From contig LDWW01000015.1 of NCBI GenBank assembly GCA_001045525.1, positions 49,313-113,312 on the forward strand: a stretch of DNA of 64,000 nt, written 5' to 3'. Of the stretch, positions 1 to 8,404 are shown in pieces; the stretch's first letter is position 1; each line of letters begins with the position of its first letter. The DNA is from Chitinispirillum alkaliphilum. Lineage in GTDB: Bacteria > Fibrobacterota > Chitinivibrionia > Chitinivibrionales > Chitinispirillaceae. Below the pieces are notes generated by a model. That model worked only from the letters and a program-made list of their open reading frames with translations. It made no database searches and was not told the DNA's origin. Made by a program: the position numbers and the translations under genes.

Positions 1-25
1 TCTCCTAAGCTCTTGATATGCCCAG

Positions 26-55
26 AAGGCAGAATCCTTCTTGCAATTCTGCCTT
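26..55. other. Hairpin without U-tract at left edge
   Basis: A 10-bp perfect inverted repeat, AAGGCAGAAT at 26-35 and ATTCTGCCTT at 46-55, has a 10-nt loop. No T-run follows on the plus strand. It probably lies in the 3' region of a gene outside the window and may assist the terminator just downstream. Confidence 0.4.
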
Positions 56-74
56 TCTGACCCGCCTCTGTTTT

Positions 75-115
75 GGTGTGATTTGCCTTCTTTTGCATTG
101 CAATCACACCTTTTT
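75..115 (+). terminator. Intrinsic terminator for a gene left of the window
   Basis: GGTGTGATTTGC at 75-86 pairs with GCAATCACACC at 100-110, with one bulged T. The T-run 111-115 follows. The shape is that of a rho-independent terminator reading rightward, so a plus-strand gene probably ends just left of the window. Confidence 0.65.
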
Positions 116-157
116 ATCACTTCTTTTTTTTATTTCTATATATTATATGAATACAGG

Positions 158-245
158 TGCAGCAGATATTGAAGATATCTGTTAAACTGCGTGGCTTAAA
201 ATGAATAATATCTTTTTAATCTTTTAAAGTTCTGCTGCAAAGGAG
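158..245 (+). promoter_or_regulatory. 5' leader with two mutually exclusive hairpins ahead of the deacetylase gene
   Basis: TGCAGCAGA (158-166) is complementary to TCTGCTGCA (231-239), which touches the Shine-Dalgarno sequence AAAGGAG (239-245). The same left arm overlaps a local hairpin, CAGATAT (163-169) with ATATCTG (175-181). The two pairings cannot coexist, so this leader could switch access to the ribosome binding site. No known riboswitch class was recognised. Confidence 0.3.
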
Positions 246-251
246 TGGGCT

Positions 252-2144
252 ATGGCTAAAGGATCTTTATTGTTGCTGTTCATCTTGTTGGGTCGGGTTT
301 TTGGGTATTTTGGTGGGGTGTACTACTCCGCAGAGAGCCCCGGTGGTTTGGATCCGCAGAATATCCCCATGTTTATCAATCTTGGGTTTGATGACAATCG
401 TTATGCTGATGGGGTGGATTGGGTTCTGGATGAGCTTTTGGCCGGACGATACAATAATCAGGGAATTGGAAATAAGGCTACCTTTGATGGCACACCTATG
501 GCTGTGAGTTTTTATGTCATAGGAAATGTCGATCTGCCCTGGTCTGAAGACCCCTTCAATCAACCGATTCCAGATGAGCGTCCCGTAACCGATGCTTTCA
601 GGAGGGCCTATGATGCGGGGATGGGTATAGGGAATCACACCTGGACACATCAATACAACCTTTACGATCTTTCCGAAAATGAATCGATTGGCGGAAGACC
701 GTCTCTTTACATGGAAATAGGCACCTGCTCAAAATATCTGGTAAATATAATGGGTATGCCCGTGCAGCATATTTATGGGTTCAGAACGCCCTATCTTGCC
801 AATTCTCTGGACGGATCGTCATTTAAGGTTACCCGTGACTTAGGTATACTCTATGACTGCACTCTCAACAACAGCTTGCAGGGAAGTCGGCCTGCTGAGT
901 GGACAAGAGCGGATTTCCCAGGTCGGATGGATAATGGCTGGACTGCCTGGGGCAGATTCCCGGTTGATAATTTCTGGCAGTTTCCCAATGCCACCTATCC
1001 TGTTACAGAGGGGGGGACCTTTTCTGACATGGGTTTCGACTCCGGGCCAAACGGATGGCCGGGAGGAGCAAGTGCAACTGCTATGTTCAACCAGATGAAA
1101 TGGGCGATTCAGTATCATTATGAAACCAATCGTGCCCCAATAGATCTGGGCTTACACAGCGACTACTATTCTCAGGAAGCCCAGAACACACCCGGAAGCG
1201 GAGCCAGTCAATTTACCACACCCTTGAATGAGCGCCGCCGGGCTTTGGTCATGCTTCTTGATTGGATAGAGGAAGAGCTTCCTGATGCCAGAGTTGTTAC
1301 CAAAATAGACGCAATTCGCTGGCTCACTAACCCTGTTGCTCTTGACGACCTGTCGAGAAATGATGAACTTACTTTCTCTGATGCAAGTGGGAGCGGCGTT
1401 TTGGCAAATATCCACACCATAACTGACGGAAACGGTTCAACAGCAGAAATAATTGATCCATTGTCACTTGGGGGTAACGGGACTGTAAATGTAACTGTAC
1501 AGGATCCACCTACCTGGCGTGTGGAATCATATGCCGGTGTGGTTTACCCGCTAAAAAAGAATATGAGTGAAGTGCATTCTGTGCGTGTAACCTATAGCTC
1601 AGATCTGCCACTGAGGCTTGTTCTTGTCCAGGATGGTTTGGGAATGGGCTCTTATGGTAAGGGGCTGCCTTCAACCAATGGTGAAGTGAGAGTGGTGGAG
1701 CTGCCGGTGATCAGGGATTATTTTGAACTTCCCCGCCCTTATCAGAGCAATGCAGATCTTGATCTCTCAGCAGTTACGGAAGTTGCTCTTGTGGCTCAGG
1801 TTTTCGATACCACAATGAGTGGGACCTTCATTCCAAGCGTCGAGTTTTTCGGAGCTGGTCAGTTGAGTGATGAAGTCAGCGTGGCAAGTACAAGAAGAGC
1901 AAATGTTGAAAGAACATTCAGAGTTGAATCTTCAACAAGATCCGGTGTTTCAATATCAGTTCCTTATTCGGGCCTGTACAATGTAACACTCTATAATTTC
2001 CGTGGTCAGAGAGTGACTCAGCTCAATCAAAATCTCACCACAGGTAAGAATCTGATTAATTTTGGAAATGTTTCACCCGGCTCCTATATATTGAGAATAG
2101 AGGGGCGGAGCGGAACCCATACTGCAAGGTTTATGATCAAATAA
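252..2144 (+). CDS. Secreted polysaccharide deacetylase-like protein with C-terminal sorting domain
   Basis: This 630-residue protein starts with a signal peptide (about residues 1-18, hydrophobic LLLLFILLG). A NodB-like carbohydrate esterase fold covers roughly residues 35-360. Visible motifs are GFDDN (motif 1, the metal-binding DD), GNHTWTH (motif 2, the two metal-binding histidines), GFRTPYL (motif 3) and LGLHSDYY near residue 300. Family members remove N- or O-acetyl groups from chitin, peptidoglycan or xylan; the substrate here is not evident. A beta-rich region follows, and the last 70 residues (YNVTLYNFRGQRV to RFMIK) resemble the Por/type IX secretion C-terminal sorting domain, which implies export across both membranes or surface attachment. 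AAAGGAG seven bases before the ATG supports the start. It appears to be a single-gene unit. Confidence 0.8.
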   Translation: MAKGSLLLLFILLGRVFGYFGGVYYSAESPGGLDPQNIPMFINLGFDDNRYADGVDWVLDELLAGRYNNQGIGNKATFDGTPMAVSFYVIGNVDLPWSEDPFNQPIPDERPVTDAFRRAYDAGMGIGNHTWTHQYNLYDLSENESIGGRPSLYMEIGTCSKYLVNIMGMPVQHIYGFRTPYLANSLDGSSFKVTRDLGILYDCTLNNSLQGSRPAEWTRADFPGRMDNGWTAWGRFPVDNFWQFPNATYPVTEGGTFSDMGFDSGPNGWPGGASATAMFNQMKWAIQYHYETNRAPIDLGLHSDYYSQEAQNTPGSGASQFTTPLNERRRALVMLLDWIEEELPDARVVTKIDAIRWLTNPVALDDLSRNDELTFSDASGSGVLANIHTITDGNGSTAEIIDPLSLGGNGTVNVTVQDPPTWRVESYAGVVYPLKKNMSEVHSVRVTYSSDLPLRLVLVQDGLGMGSYGKGLPSTNGEVRVVELPVIRDYFELPRPYQSNADLDLSAVTEVALVAQVFDTTMSGTFIPSVEFFGAGQLSDEVSVASTRRANVERTFRVESSTRSGVSISVPYSGLYNVTLYNFRGQRVTQLNQNLTTGKNLINFGNVSPGSYILRIEGRSGTHTARFMIK

Positions 2145-2158
2145 CTACAACCGCAAAA

Positions 2159-2192
2159 CTACAGGGCAAGGGTTTGCAGGCCCGCCCTGTAG
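2159..2192. other. Hairpin downstream of the deacetylase gene
   Basis: CTACAGGGC (2159-2167) and GCCCTGTAG (2184-2192) form a perfect 9-bp stem between two convergent genes. There is no T-run on either side, so it may be a weak bidirectional terminator. It also lies in an open minus-strand frame discussed under findings. Confidence 0.4.
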
Positions 2193-2268
2193 CTTAACAT
2201 TCTCTGCACCTACAGCAGTAATGCGAACCTCATAAATAGAGCCTGTTTTGAGTTGGAAAAATCTGGAA

Positions 2269-3987
2269 TCAGTTGTACAACGGTAGTTTTACAATAACTA
2301 TGCACCCGCGGGGCGATGTGTGGTTGCGAATCGCTACACTACCCTTGTGACCTTCGATTATGCGTCTTACAATGCTTAAACCAAGGCCGTAGCGCCCCTT
2401 CTCAGTAGTGAAAAATGGCTCAAAGATTCTATCCGCACCGGCAAGAGGTAGTCCGGAGCCGTTATCGACAATCCGCACGATTATGTGGGATTCACCGGGT
2501 TCTGCAATATCGATTATAATTTCGGAGTTCCCCGGGCTGTGTTGTGCGGCGTTTTCAAGCAGATGGAGAAACGCTTCAATCAGTTTTTCCTTTTGAGCCG
2601 CAATAATTGCGTTGTGCTCATCTATTGGGGCATTCAATCGTACAGTTCGGTTCTCATGTGTTGAAGAGATTTTCCATAGCTGTATCGTTTCGTTGCAGAT
2701 TTTCGCCAGAGAATTTGGAGTCATCTTCTCAGAATCTATGGACAAACCAAGGGTCAGTAATTGCTTTGTTAGATGGGACAGACGTTCTGTTTGTGATTTG
2801 ATATGGTAAAAATAGTCCTTGTACTTGTTTTTCTTCCCTAAATCTTTCTGGAGTGCGTCTGAAAGTGAGGCAATACCGTTGAGGGGATTACGGACCTCGT
2901 GTGCAAGGCCGGATGTGATCTGGGCTAAAGTTGGATCATCATTAATTGTAGTCAGCTGCTCGTTTCTTGCATTCAGATCGTTTTTAAGTGAGAAGATCCG
3001 GGCTGAAACCTTAAGGAACTGAAGGATTTGATCATCAACGAAAAGAGGATTCTTATCAGCAATACAAATAACCCCGCAGAGCTTACCTGTGCTGCTTATA
3101 ACCGGCACTCCCAGAAAACTTTTAAAATGGTTGTTCAGGTACTTGAGGTCATCGGAAAACATCAACTTAAGATCTCCGGAAACTCTGCAGGCATGGCCCT
3201 TTTTTATTACTATTCTACAGAACTTCGATGCCAGTTCTGTCCTCCGGAGATATCCCTCTTTGCAGGAAGTTGAAATGTGGAATATCCTCTTATCCTTTAT
3301 GAGAGCCACGGAAACGAATTCACACTCAACCAGCTCTGCTATGCATTTCGAAAACAATGAACACTGGGTTTCCCCTGATGTGCATTGGGTTTCTGTTGCT
3401 GTTAATAAACTCTGAAGCAGTTTTTCTGAGCGTAACTGTTTTTGCACTGATAAGGAGGGAACCGTGTGTTCATCGGTATAATAGCCTGCTTGCATTGCGT
3501 CTGAATATGCTTGGGTGCTGCAGACTTTTTCAATAGTTATAATTCTGTAGTGATCCGATTTGTGGATTGAATTCACCACACACTTTACTTTTATTTGATT
3601 TCTGTTTTTCACCGCAAGATTATGGATACCTTCCCAATAACAGGTCTTTCCGGGGTGGAGCGGTGATAATGGCTGGTCTGTGTCCCTTGGGGTAAAGATG
3701 TCACTTAAGTACATGCATCTTAGTTCTGACTCGTCAAAGAGGCAGATGTTTCTAAACTCATGGTTGGAATATATGATTTTGTTTCTGTTATTAACTACAA
3801 CAGATGGTGCAGACAGAGAATTTATAAGCTGCTCAATAAACAATAGAGATTTCTGAGCTGAATGTATAGGGTTAAAATCAAAAATGCCCGAAACTTTTTT
3901 TTCGTTTATAATCTGCCCCCTCTGAGATTTCTCCCCGCTTAGCTCTGTAATTTGTTTTTCAGTGGATATATTGCTAACTTGCTTCAT
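2269..3987 (-). CDS. Sensor histidine kinase (PAS-GAF-HisKA-HATPase), NtrB-like
   Basis: The 572-residue kinase has no membrane segment, so it is probably cytoplasmic. A PAS-like region (about 50-150) and a GAF-like region (about 200-340) precede the dimerisation helix, with phosphoacceptor histidine in LAHEVRNPLNG near residue 365. The ATPase domain shows the N box (LLENAAQHS), G1 box (DNGSGLPL) and G2 box (GRYGLGLSIVRR). This architecture matches NtrB/AtoS-type kinases that phosphorylate sigma54 activators. The likely partner is the response regulator at 4909-6249, separated from it by one small gene. The signal sensed cannot be read from sequence. Confidence 0.85.
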   Translation of the reverse strand: MKQVSNISTEKQITELSGEKSQRGQIINEKKVSGIFDFNPIHSAQKSLLFIEQLINSLSAPSVVVNNRNKIIYSNHEFRNICLFDESELRCMYLSDIFTPRDTDQPLSPLHPGKTCYWEGIHNLAVKNRNQIKVKCVVNSIHKSDHYRIITIEKVCSTQAYSDAMQAGYYTDEHTVPSLSVQKQLRSEKLLQSLLTATETQCTSGETQCSLFSKCIAELVECEFVSVALIKDKRIFHISTSCKEGYLRRTELASKFCRIVIKKGHACRVSGDLKLMFSDDLKYLNNHFKSFLGVPVISSTGKLCGVICIADKNPLFVDDQILQFLKVSARIFSLKNDLNARNEQLTTINDDPTLAQITSGLAHEVRNPLNGIASLSDALQKDLGKKNKYKDYFYHIKSQTERLSHLTKQLLTLGLSIDSEKMTPNSLAKICNETIQLWKISSTHENRTVRLNAPIDEHNAIIAAQKEKLIEAFLHLLENAAQHSPGNSEIIIDIAEPGESHIIVRIVDNGSGLPLAGADRIFEPFFTTEKGRYGLGLSIVRRIIEGHKGSVAIRNHTSPRGCIVIVKLPLYN

Positions 3988-4233
3988 GTATACTGAGTAA
4001 GATGCTTATAAGTGAATAAAACTGTTTATATACAATTTGGTTGTAACAGATGTGGTTGTGCCTGTGTTTTCCAGAATGAGGAACAGGTTCTGAAGTGAAT
4101 GCGGTTAGCCTCTATTTGGAACTACAAATATAAGTGCTTTCAGAAAGGAAATGGGGAAAAATTGTAATTTAATAAATTCTGAAAATTGAACCAGATAGTA
4201 TTACTGTTTTGGTTTTTTATCTGAATAAATTGC

Positions 4234-4740
4234 TCAGGCGTAACATTTCACCTCCGGGGTTGCTGATAATTTCGCCAGGATTGAGCATTTGTGATGGTAT
4301 GGCCCCTTCTCAGACCGGAAGCTGGAATAACCGCCAGAAACATCTTTAAGGTATTGCTTAGCCTGCCGGGAGAGGGAAAGGAGCAGCTTTTTGGTTTCGG
4401 GATCCTCCTCAAGTGTGGAAAGATAGGAGAAGAGTTTAAGGTCTTTTTGCGCTTTCTCCTTTGCATATGTGCGGATTTCCTTAAGGGTGGTGGATGCAAT
4501 TGGGTGAAAATTACTTGTGTTTGCCAGTTTCTCTATTTCTTCGTTTGAAATGGTAGTTTGTTTTTTGGCATCAAGCTGGACCTGAACAAACTGTACACGT
4601 TTTTTGCCGGCAAGGTAATAGAGATAGAGTTTTTTATCGTGATTGGTACACATTTTTGCCTGCTGTGCATAAAAGTTTGCGGTTTCCAGTATTTGTTTAA
4701 GGGCAAAGTTGAGGAAATCTGTATAGCGACAGTCGTTCAT
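4234..4740 (-). CDS. Ferritin-like four-helix protein lacking obvious metal ligands
   Basis: The protein has 168 residues and is entirely helical in character. The first helix (ALKQILETANFYAQQA) and third helix (TLKEIRTYAKEKAQKDLKLF, about residues 84-103) resemble rubrerythrin/ferritin-like helices, and EDPETKKLLLSLSRQAKQYL resembles the last helix. The glutamates and ExxH motifs of true diiron ferritins are not visible, so it may be a structural or regulatory relative. It sits between the histidine kinase and the sigma54 regulator on the same strand, which suggests a role in that signalling unit. Function is not established. Confidence 0.5.
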   Translation of the reverse strand: MNDCRYTDFLNFALKQILETANFYAQQAKMCTNHDKKLYLYYLAGKKRVQFVQVQLDAKKQTTISNEEIEKLANTSNFHPIASTTLKEIRTYAKEKAQKDLKLFSYLSTLEEDPETKKLLLSLSRQAKQYLKDVSGGYSSFRSEKGPYHHKCSILAKLSATPEVKCYA

Positions 4741-4761
4741 TTGGTTTTCTCCCTGGAATTG

Positions 4762-4804
4762 ATAAAAAGTGACACACTAACTAACGCAATTCGTGTGCCA
4801 CTTT
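4762..4804 (-). terminator. Intrinsic terminator after the sigma54 response regulator
   Basis: Read on the minus strand, AAAGTGGCACAC (4804-4793) pairs with GTGTGTCACTTT (4777-4766) with one G-U pair, and is followed by a T-rich tract (4768-4762). It separates the response regulator from the downstream ferritin-like gene. Confidence 0.6.
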
Positions 4805-4908
4805 TCACCTTGATTTCAGGGGAACTTTGGTAAGTTAAGAGCGGTAAGGTCTGGAGCGTTTTTTAAAATAGGAATCAAAATGAGAAAATTTTTGACAAAA
4901 AAGCTTTT

Positions 4909-6249
4909 TCATGCCGTTGTATGCTGTTGTAATTTATCCAGTTTTCTGTACAATGAAGAGAGTGATATGCCCAGAGCTGAGCTTGTTTCATACTTATCTC
5001 CTCCAAAGTGCTTAAGTGCTTTGACAATGTGGCGTTTCTCAAGATCATCCAGATTCCATATTTCCGGCGTGGGTTCATCGTATTTTGCACTGCCGGATGT
5101 TTCCAGGCCAGGGAAATGTGCAGGGCTCAGTGGTGCGCCCTGTGCCAGGAGAAGTGCCCGCTCAAGCATATTGCGCAATTCTCTTATGTTACCGGGCCAT
5201 TTATAGTTTATGAGCAAATTGATCAGATCCTCTGAGAGCGGAAAGTGCTGATAGCTGAAGCTTGTGAGAACATGCTTTAAAAGCTCTGCAAGATCGCTTT
5301 TTCTCTCCCTTAAAGCCGGAATATTAATTGGAAAAATGCATATCCTGTAATAGAGGTCTTTTCTGAAGTTTCCGCTGTCTGATTCCTCCATGAGGTTGCG
5401 GTTGGTTGCACATACCAGTCTGAAATCGCTTGTGCGGAGTTTGTTTTCACCTATTCTTCTATAGGATTTTTCCTCAATCGTTTTAAGGAGCTGAGTTTGC
5501 ACTTCCAGATCCATATCTCCTATTTCATCCAAAAACAGCGTTCCTCCATCTGCAACCTCAATCAATCCGGCACGGTCTTTAATGGCCGAAGTGAAAGCGC
5601 CTTTGGTGTGCCCGAAAAGCTCACTTCTGAGAAGTTCTCCCTTTAGACTTGAACAGTTAACCTCAACAAATGCCTCGTTTTTTCTGGCACTGTGGTCGTG
5701 AATCCAGCGCGCAAGAACCCCCTTGCCTGTACCGGTTTCCCCATGCAGCAATACTACAGTGTGGTTCATGGCTGCGACATTTGCATACTGAAGCACTTTT
5801 TCTATTACGGGGCTGGAACCGAAATAGGGTTCTCCCTGCTGGGGGGTGAGACGTTGGTGGATTATGTCCCGTTTGCGAAGGGCTTCAAACTCGAGCCCTT
5901 TTTTGAGGCTGATGTTGAGATCATCCATGTTTACCGGCTTGGTAAGGAAGTTGTGCGCTCCGAGTTTCATCGCTTTAACGGCGGTTGGGATATCGCTGAT
6001 CCCGGTGATAATTATTATAGCGGTGTTTTCGTGGGCGCTTTTAAGCTCCCCTATCCAGTCAATTGAATTGCCGTCGGGAAGCTTGAGATCCAAAAGAACT
6101 GCATCAAAACTCTCCTTGGAGGTAAGACGCTTGGCATCCTTGAGGCATTTGGCTGTCTGCATAGTGTAGCCGGCTTTGGTCAGGTATCGGGAATATGCAA
6201 ATAGTGTGGCTTCTTCATCGTCAACTAAAAGTATCTTGCGTGTTTTCAT
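4909..6249 (-). CDS. Sigma54-dependent response regulator, NtrC family, with GAFTSA loop
   Basis: The 446-residue protein has a receiver domain (acidic DDE near residue 10, phosphoacceptor Asp54 in LLDLKLPDG, Lys in FLTKPV). An AAA+ domain follows, with Walker A GETGTGKG near 172 and Walker B TLFLDEIGDM. A C-terminal Fis-type helix-turn-helix ends it (GGDKYETSSALGISLSSLYRKL). Such proteins bind enhancers and remodel sigma54-RNA polymerase. The sigma54-contacting loop, normally GAFTGA, reads GAFTSA here (about residue 218). The histidine kinase at 2269-3987 is the probable partner. A terminator follows at 4762-4804. Confidence 0.9.
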   Translation of the reverse strand: MKTRKILLVDDEEATLFAYSRYLTKAGYTMQTAKCLKDAKRLTSKESFDAVLLDLKLPDGNSIDWIGELKSAHENTAIIIITGISDIPTAVKAMKLGAHNFLTKPVNMDDLNISLKKGLEFEALRKRDIIHQRLTPQQGEPYFGSSPVIEKVLQYANVAAMNHTVVLLHGETGTGKGVLARWIHDHSARKNEAFVEVNCSSLKGELLRSELFGHTKGAFTSAIKDRAGLIEVADGGTLFLDEIGDMDLEVQTQLLKTIEEKSYRRIGENKLRTSDFRLVCATNRNLMEESDSGNFRKDLYYRICIFPINIPALRERKSDLAELLKHVLTSFSYQHFPLSEDLINLLINYKWPGNIRELRNMLERALLLAQGAPLSPAHFPGLETSGSAKYDEPTPEIWNLDDLEKRHIVKALKHFGGDKYETSSALGISLSSLYRKLDKLQQHTTA

Positions 6250-6501
6250 TCAAAGCTCCCTAAACCAATGGATTAATTTTTCTTTTTTGTCTCTGAGAAT
6301 AAGTAAAAGATGCAGCGCGCGCATGCGAAATGTATGCTTACCGTTAAGACCTGCTGAAGCATACTCAATAATCGAGAGTAATTGTAAGAACTAACAAAAT
6401 AAATTGTTGTATCTGTGATAACCCACTGAAAAAAGATGCTGCAAAAACCTTACCGAAAAAATTCACGCCACATTTTTACCACTATACCTACTAATATAAC
6501 T

Positions 6502-7287
6502 CTATTTGCGATAAACTTCTTTCACAAAACCAAAATTGTCAAAAAGATGGCGTGAGCATAAAAAAAGGTTGATGAAAACCCCAAGCGTCGTGGAGGCAAA
6601 TATCGCAATCATCACACCTATCTGATACCGTATGGCTGTCCCGGGGGAAGCTCCTCCAAGTATCTGCCCGGTCATCATCCCCGGAAGAGAAACAAGACCC
6701 ATAGTGGCCATTGTAGAAACGGTAGGCGCAAGAGCGCTCTGTACGGATGTGGAAAAAATTGGCCTTGAGGCCTCAAATGGTGTTGCACCCATGAAAAGAA
6801 AGTTAATGTACTCTTCCTCACGATCTCTTATCTGGGAGGTGTATCTTTCAAGACCCACTATATTTCCCCTCAGACAGTTTCCAAGTATCATCCCTGATAT
6901 AGGTATAAGATAACGGGCATCATAAAAGGGGGTAGGGCCGACTGCAAAAAGAATGAAAAAGGCTACTATCAGGATGGTGCTTATGGAGAGTCCTGTAAAA
7001 GTAATAAGGAAAAGGGGTTTGGATTTTAATCCGCTGTTGGAGCGTATGTTGAAATTTGCAACAAGAATCATGATTAAAATCCATGAAAAATTGATTAAGG
7101 GATGATTGGTGGTAAAAACAACCTCCAGATAAAGCCCAACCAGAAAGAGCTGAATGCTCATCCGCAATATCGCACCGAGTGATCTCCTCACAAGGGAAGT
7201 ATCGGTAAGGATGAAAAGTATCACGGGTATCAGGCTCAAGCTGTAGATCCAGATCATATTATAAAAAGACAGCTCCGCAGTGTTCAT
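6502..7287 (-). CDS. fetB: ABC transporter permease, FetB/YbbM family (UPF0014)
   Basis: This 261-residue inner-membrane protein has about six to seven hydrophobic segments (for example IYSLSLIPVILFIL and ILIVAFFILFAV). The conserved core GLVSLPGMMTGQILGGASPGTA is diagnostic of the FetB/UPF0014 family. In E. coli, FetAB is linked to iron export and peroxide resistance; that substrate is inferred here only from homology. The start codon directly abuts the stop of the upstream ATPase gene, so the two are translationally coupled. A PadR-type repressor heads the operon. Confidence 0.85.
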   Translation of the reverse strand: MNTAELSFYNMIWIYSLSLIPVILFILTDTSLVRRSLGAILRMSIQLFLVGLYLEVVFTTNHPLINFSWILIMILVANFNIRSNSGLKSKPLFLITFTGLSISTILIVAFFILFAVGPTPFYDARYLIPISGMILGNCLRGNIVGLERYTSQIRDREEEYINFLFMGATPFEASRPIFSTSVQSALAPTVSTMATMGLVSLPGMMTGQILGGASPGTAIRYQIGVMIAIFASTTLGVFINLFLCSRHLFDNFGFVKEVYRK

Positions 7288-7971
7288 TCAGCCCCCATCC
7301 CCCCTTCTCTCATACAGATTGGCTCTTTCCCCGTTCTCGATCTCCAAAACCTTGTCAAACGATCTCTTCCAGCCTGAGTTGTGGGTGATAACTACAAGGG
7401 TTTTTTCCATCCTCAAAAGTAACCTGAGCAAATCTGATTCGTTTTTCTCATCCAATGCCGAAGCGGGCTCATCGATAAGGAAAAGATCTCTTTCCAAAAG
7501 CAGTGCACGTGCGATTGCAAGTCTCTGCTTCTCGCCCCCTGAGAGTGCGGAGGTTTTTCTGTTTAAAATTTCTCCTCTCAGATTCACCGCTGTGAGCACC
7601 TGTTCAATTTTTTCCCGTGAGGGAGTAAGATCTCTGTTTGCCGCAAAAGAAAATGGTAAAAGCAGGCTTTCTTTGACTGATTCTGCTCCCGGAGCAGCTG
7701 TCTGGGGAATGTAGGTAATTTGGGTTCTGAGGGATTTTGCCAGTTTGGGGGTGAGTGGACGATTATTGAAAAGGACCTCTCCTGAGGCAGGCCTGTGTCT
7801 GCCCATCAATGTAAATAGTATAGTGGATTTGCCCGATCCTGAAGGTCCGAAAATGAGTACCTTTTCACCTGCGTCTACAGTGAAGGATATGTTTTTCAGT
7901 ATCGGGTTCCCTTCCCTGCCAAAAACTGTGACATTTCTGAACTCAATCAGCGGTATTGTCAATTTCTCCAA
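7288..7971 (-). CDS. fetA: ABC transporter ATP-binding protein, FetA-like
   Basis: The 227-residue nucleotide-binding subunit has Walker A GPSGSGKST, a Q-loop near TYIPQTAA, signature LSGGEKQRLAIARA, Walker B LFLIDEPASALD and switch histidine in VVITHNS. It is the energy-coupling partner of the FetB-like permease encoded immediately downstream. The start appears to be TTG at 7971 with GAGGG upstream. It overlaps the end of the PadR gene by 29 bases, so all three genes form one unit. Confidence 0.85.
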   Translation of the reverse strand: MEKLTIPLIEFRNVTVFGREGNPILKNISFTVDAGEKVLIFGPSGSGKSTILFTLMGRHRPASGEVLFNNRPLTPKLAKSLRTQITYIPQTAAPGAESVKESLLLPFSFAANRDLTPSREKIEQVLTAVNLRGEILNRKTSALSGGEKQRLAIARALLLERDLFLIDEPASALDEKNESDLLRLLLRMEKTLVVITHNSGWKRSFDKVLEIENGERANLYERRGDGG

Positions 7972-8248
7972 GGAGTTCCCTCGCTTTTTCTCTGCCCTCT
8001 TTGAGCGCCAGCTGCCCGTCAGGGGTTATATAGTAACATTTGCGGAGTTTGCCGTTGGTTTTTTCCGTAGCCCTGCTCAGGTATCCCTCGCGAAGCATCC
8101 GGTGAAGGATCGGGTAGAGGGTGCCGGGGCTGAGGGTGTAGCCATGGGAGGAAAGTTCCCTCAGCAGTTCAAACCCATACACTTTCCCCTCGTCTGCGTG
8201 GTGGAGGATGTGAAGCTTGATAAAACCGAGAAAAAGTGACCTCTGCAC
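7943..8248 (-). CDS. PadR-family transcriptional regulator
   Basis: This is a 101-residue winged-helix protein. VYGFELLRELSSHGYTLSPGTLYPILHRMLREGYL is the typical PadR recognition helix and wing region, followed by YYITPDGQLALKEG. It starts at GTG 8248, with GGAGG 8-12 bases upstream. PadR proteins are usually small-molecule-responsive repressors of a neighbouring transporter. Here the gene overlaps the FetA-like ATPase and is preceded by an inverted repeat, consistent with autorepression of the operon. Confidence 0.85.
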   Translation of the reverse strand: MQRSLFLGFIKLHILHHADEGKVYGFELLRELSSHGYTLSPGTLYPILHRMLREGYLSRATEKTNGKLRKCYYITPDGQLALKEGREKARELLGEIDNTAD

Positions 8249-8263
8249 TGTATCGCCCTCCGT

Positions 8264-8278
8264 TATCGAAAACCGATA
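8264..8278. promoter_or_regulatory. Candidate PadR operator
   Basis: TATCG-N5-CGATA is an inverted repeat 16 bases upstream of the PadR start codon. It overlaps an AT-rich -10-like stretch read on the minus strand. Position and symmetry suggest an autoregulatory operator; this is inference. Confidence 0.4.
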
Positions 8279-8404
8279 TAAAATACATCGTTTGATTTTT
8301 TAGATCAAGAAGAATAGATTGAGTGCTGTTGTCTTCCTGCAGAGTATTATTTTACATCTCTTTGCATTCGATTTAATCATATAAAAAATGAGGGGCTGTT
8401 TTTT

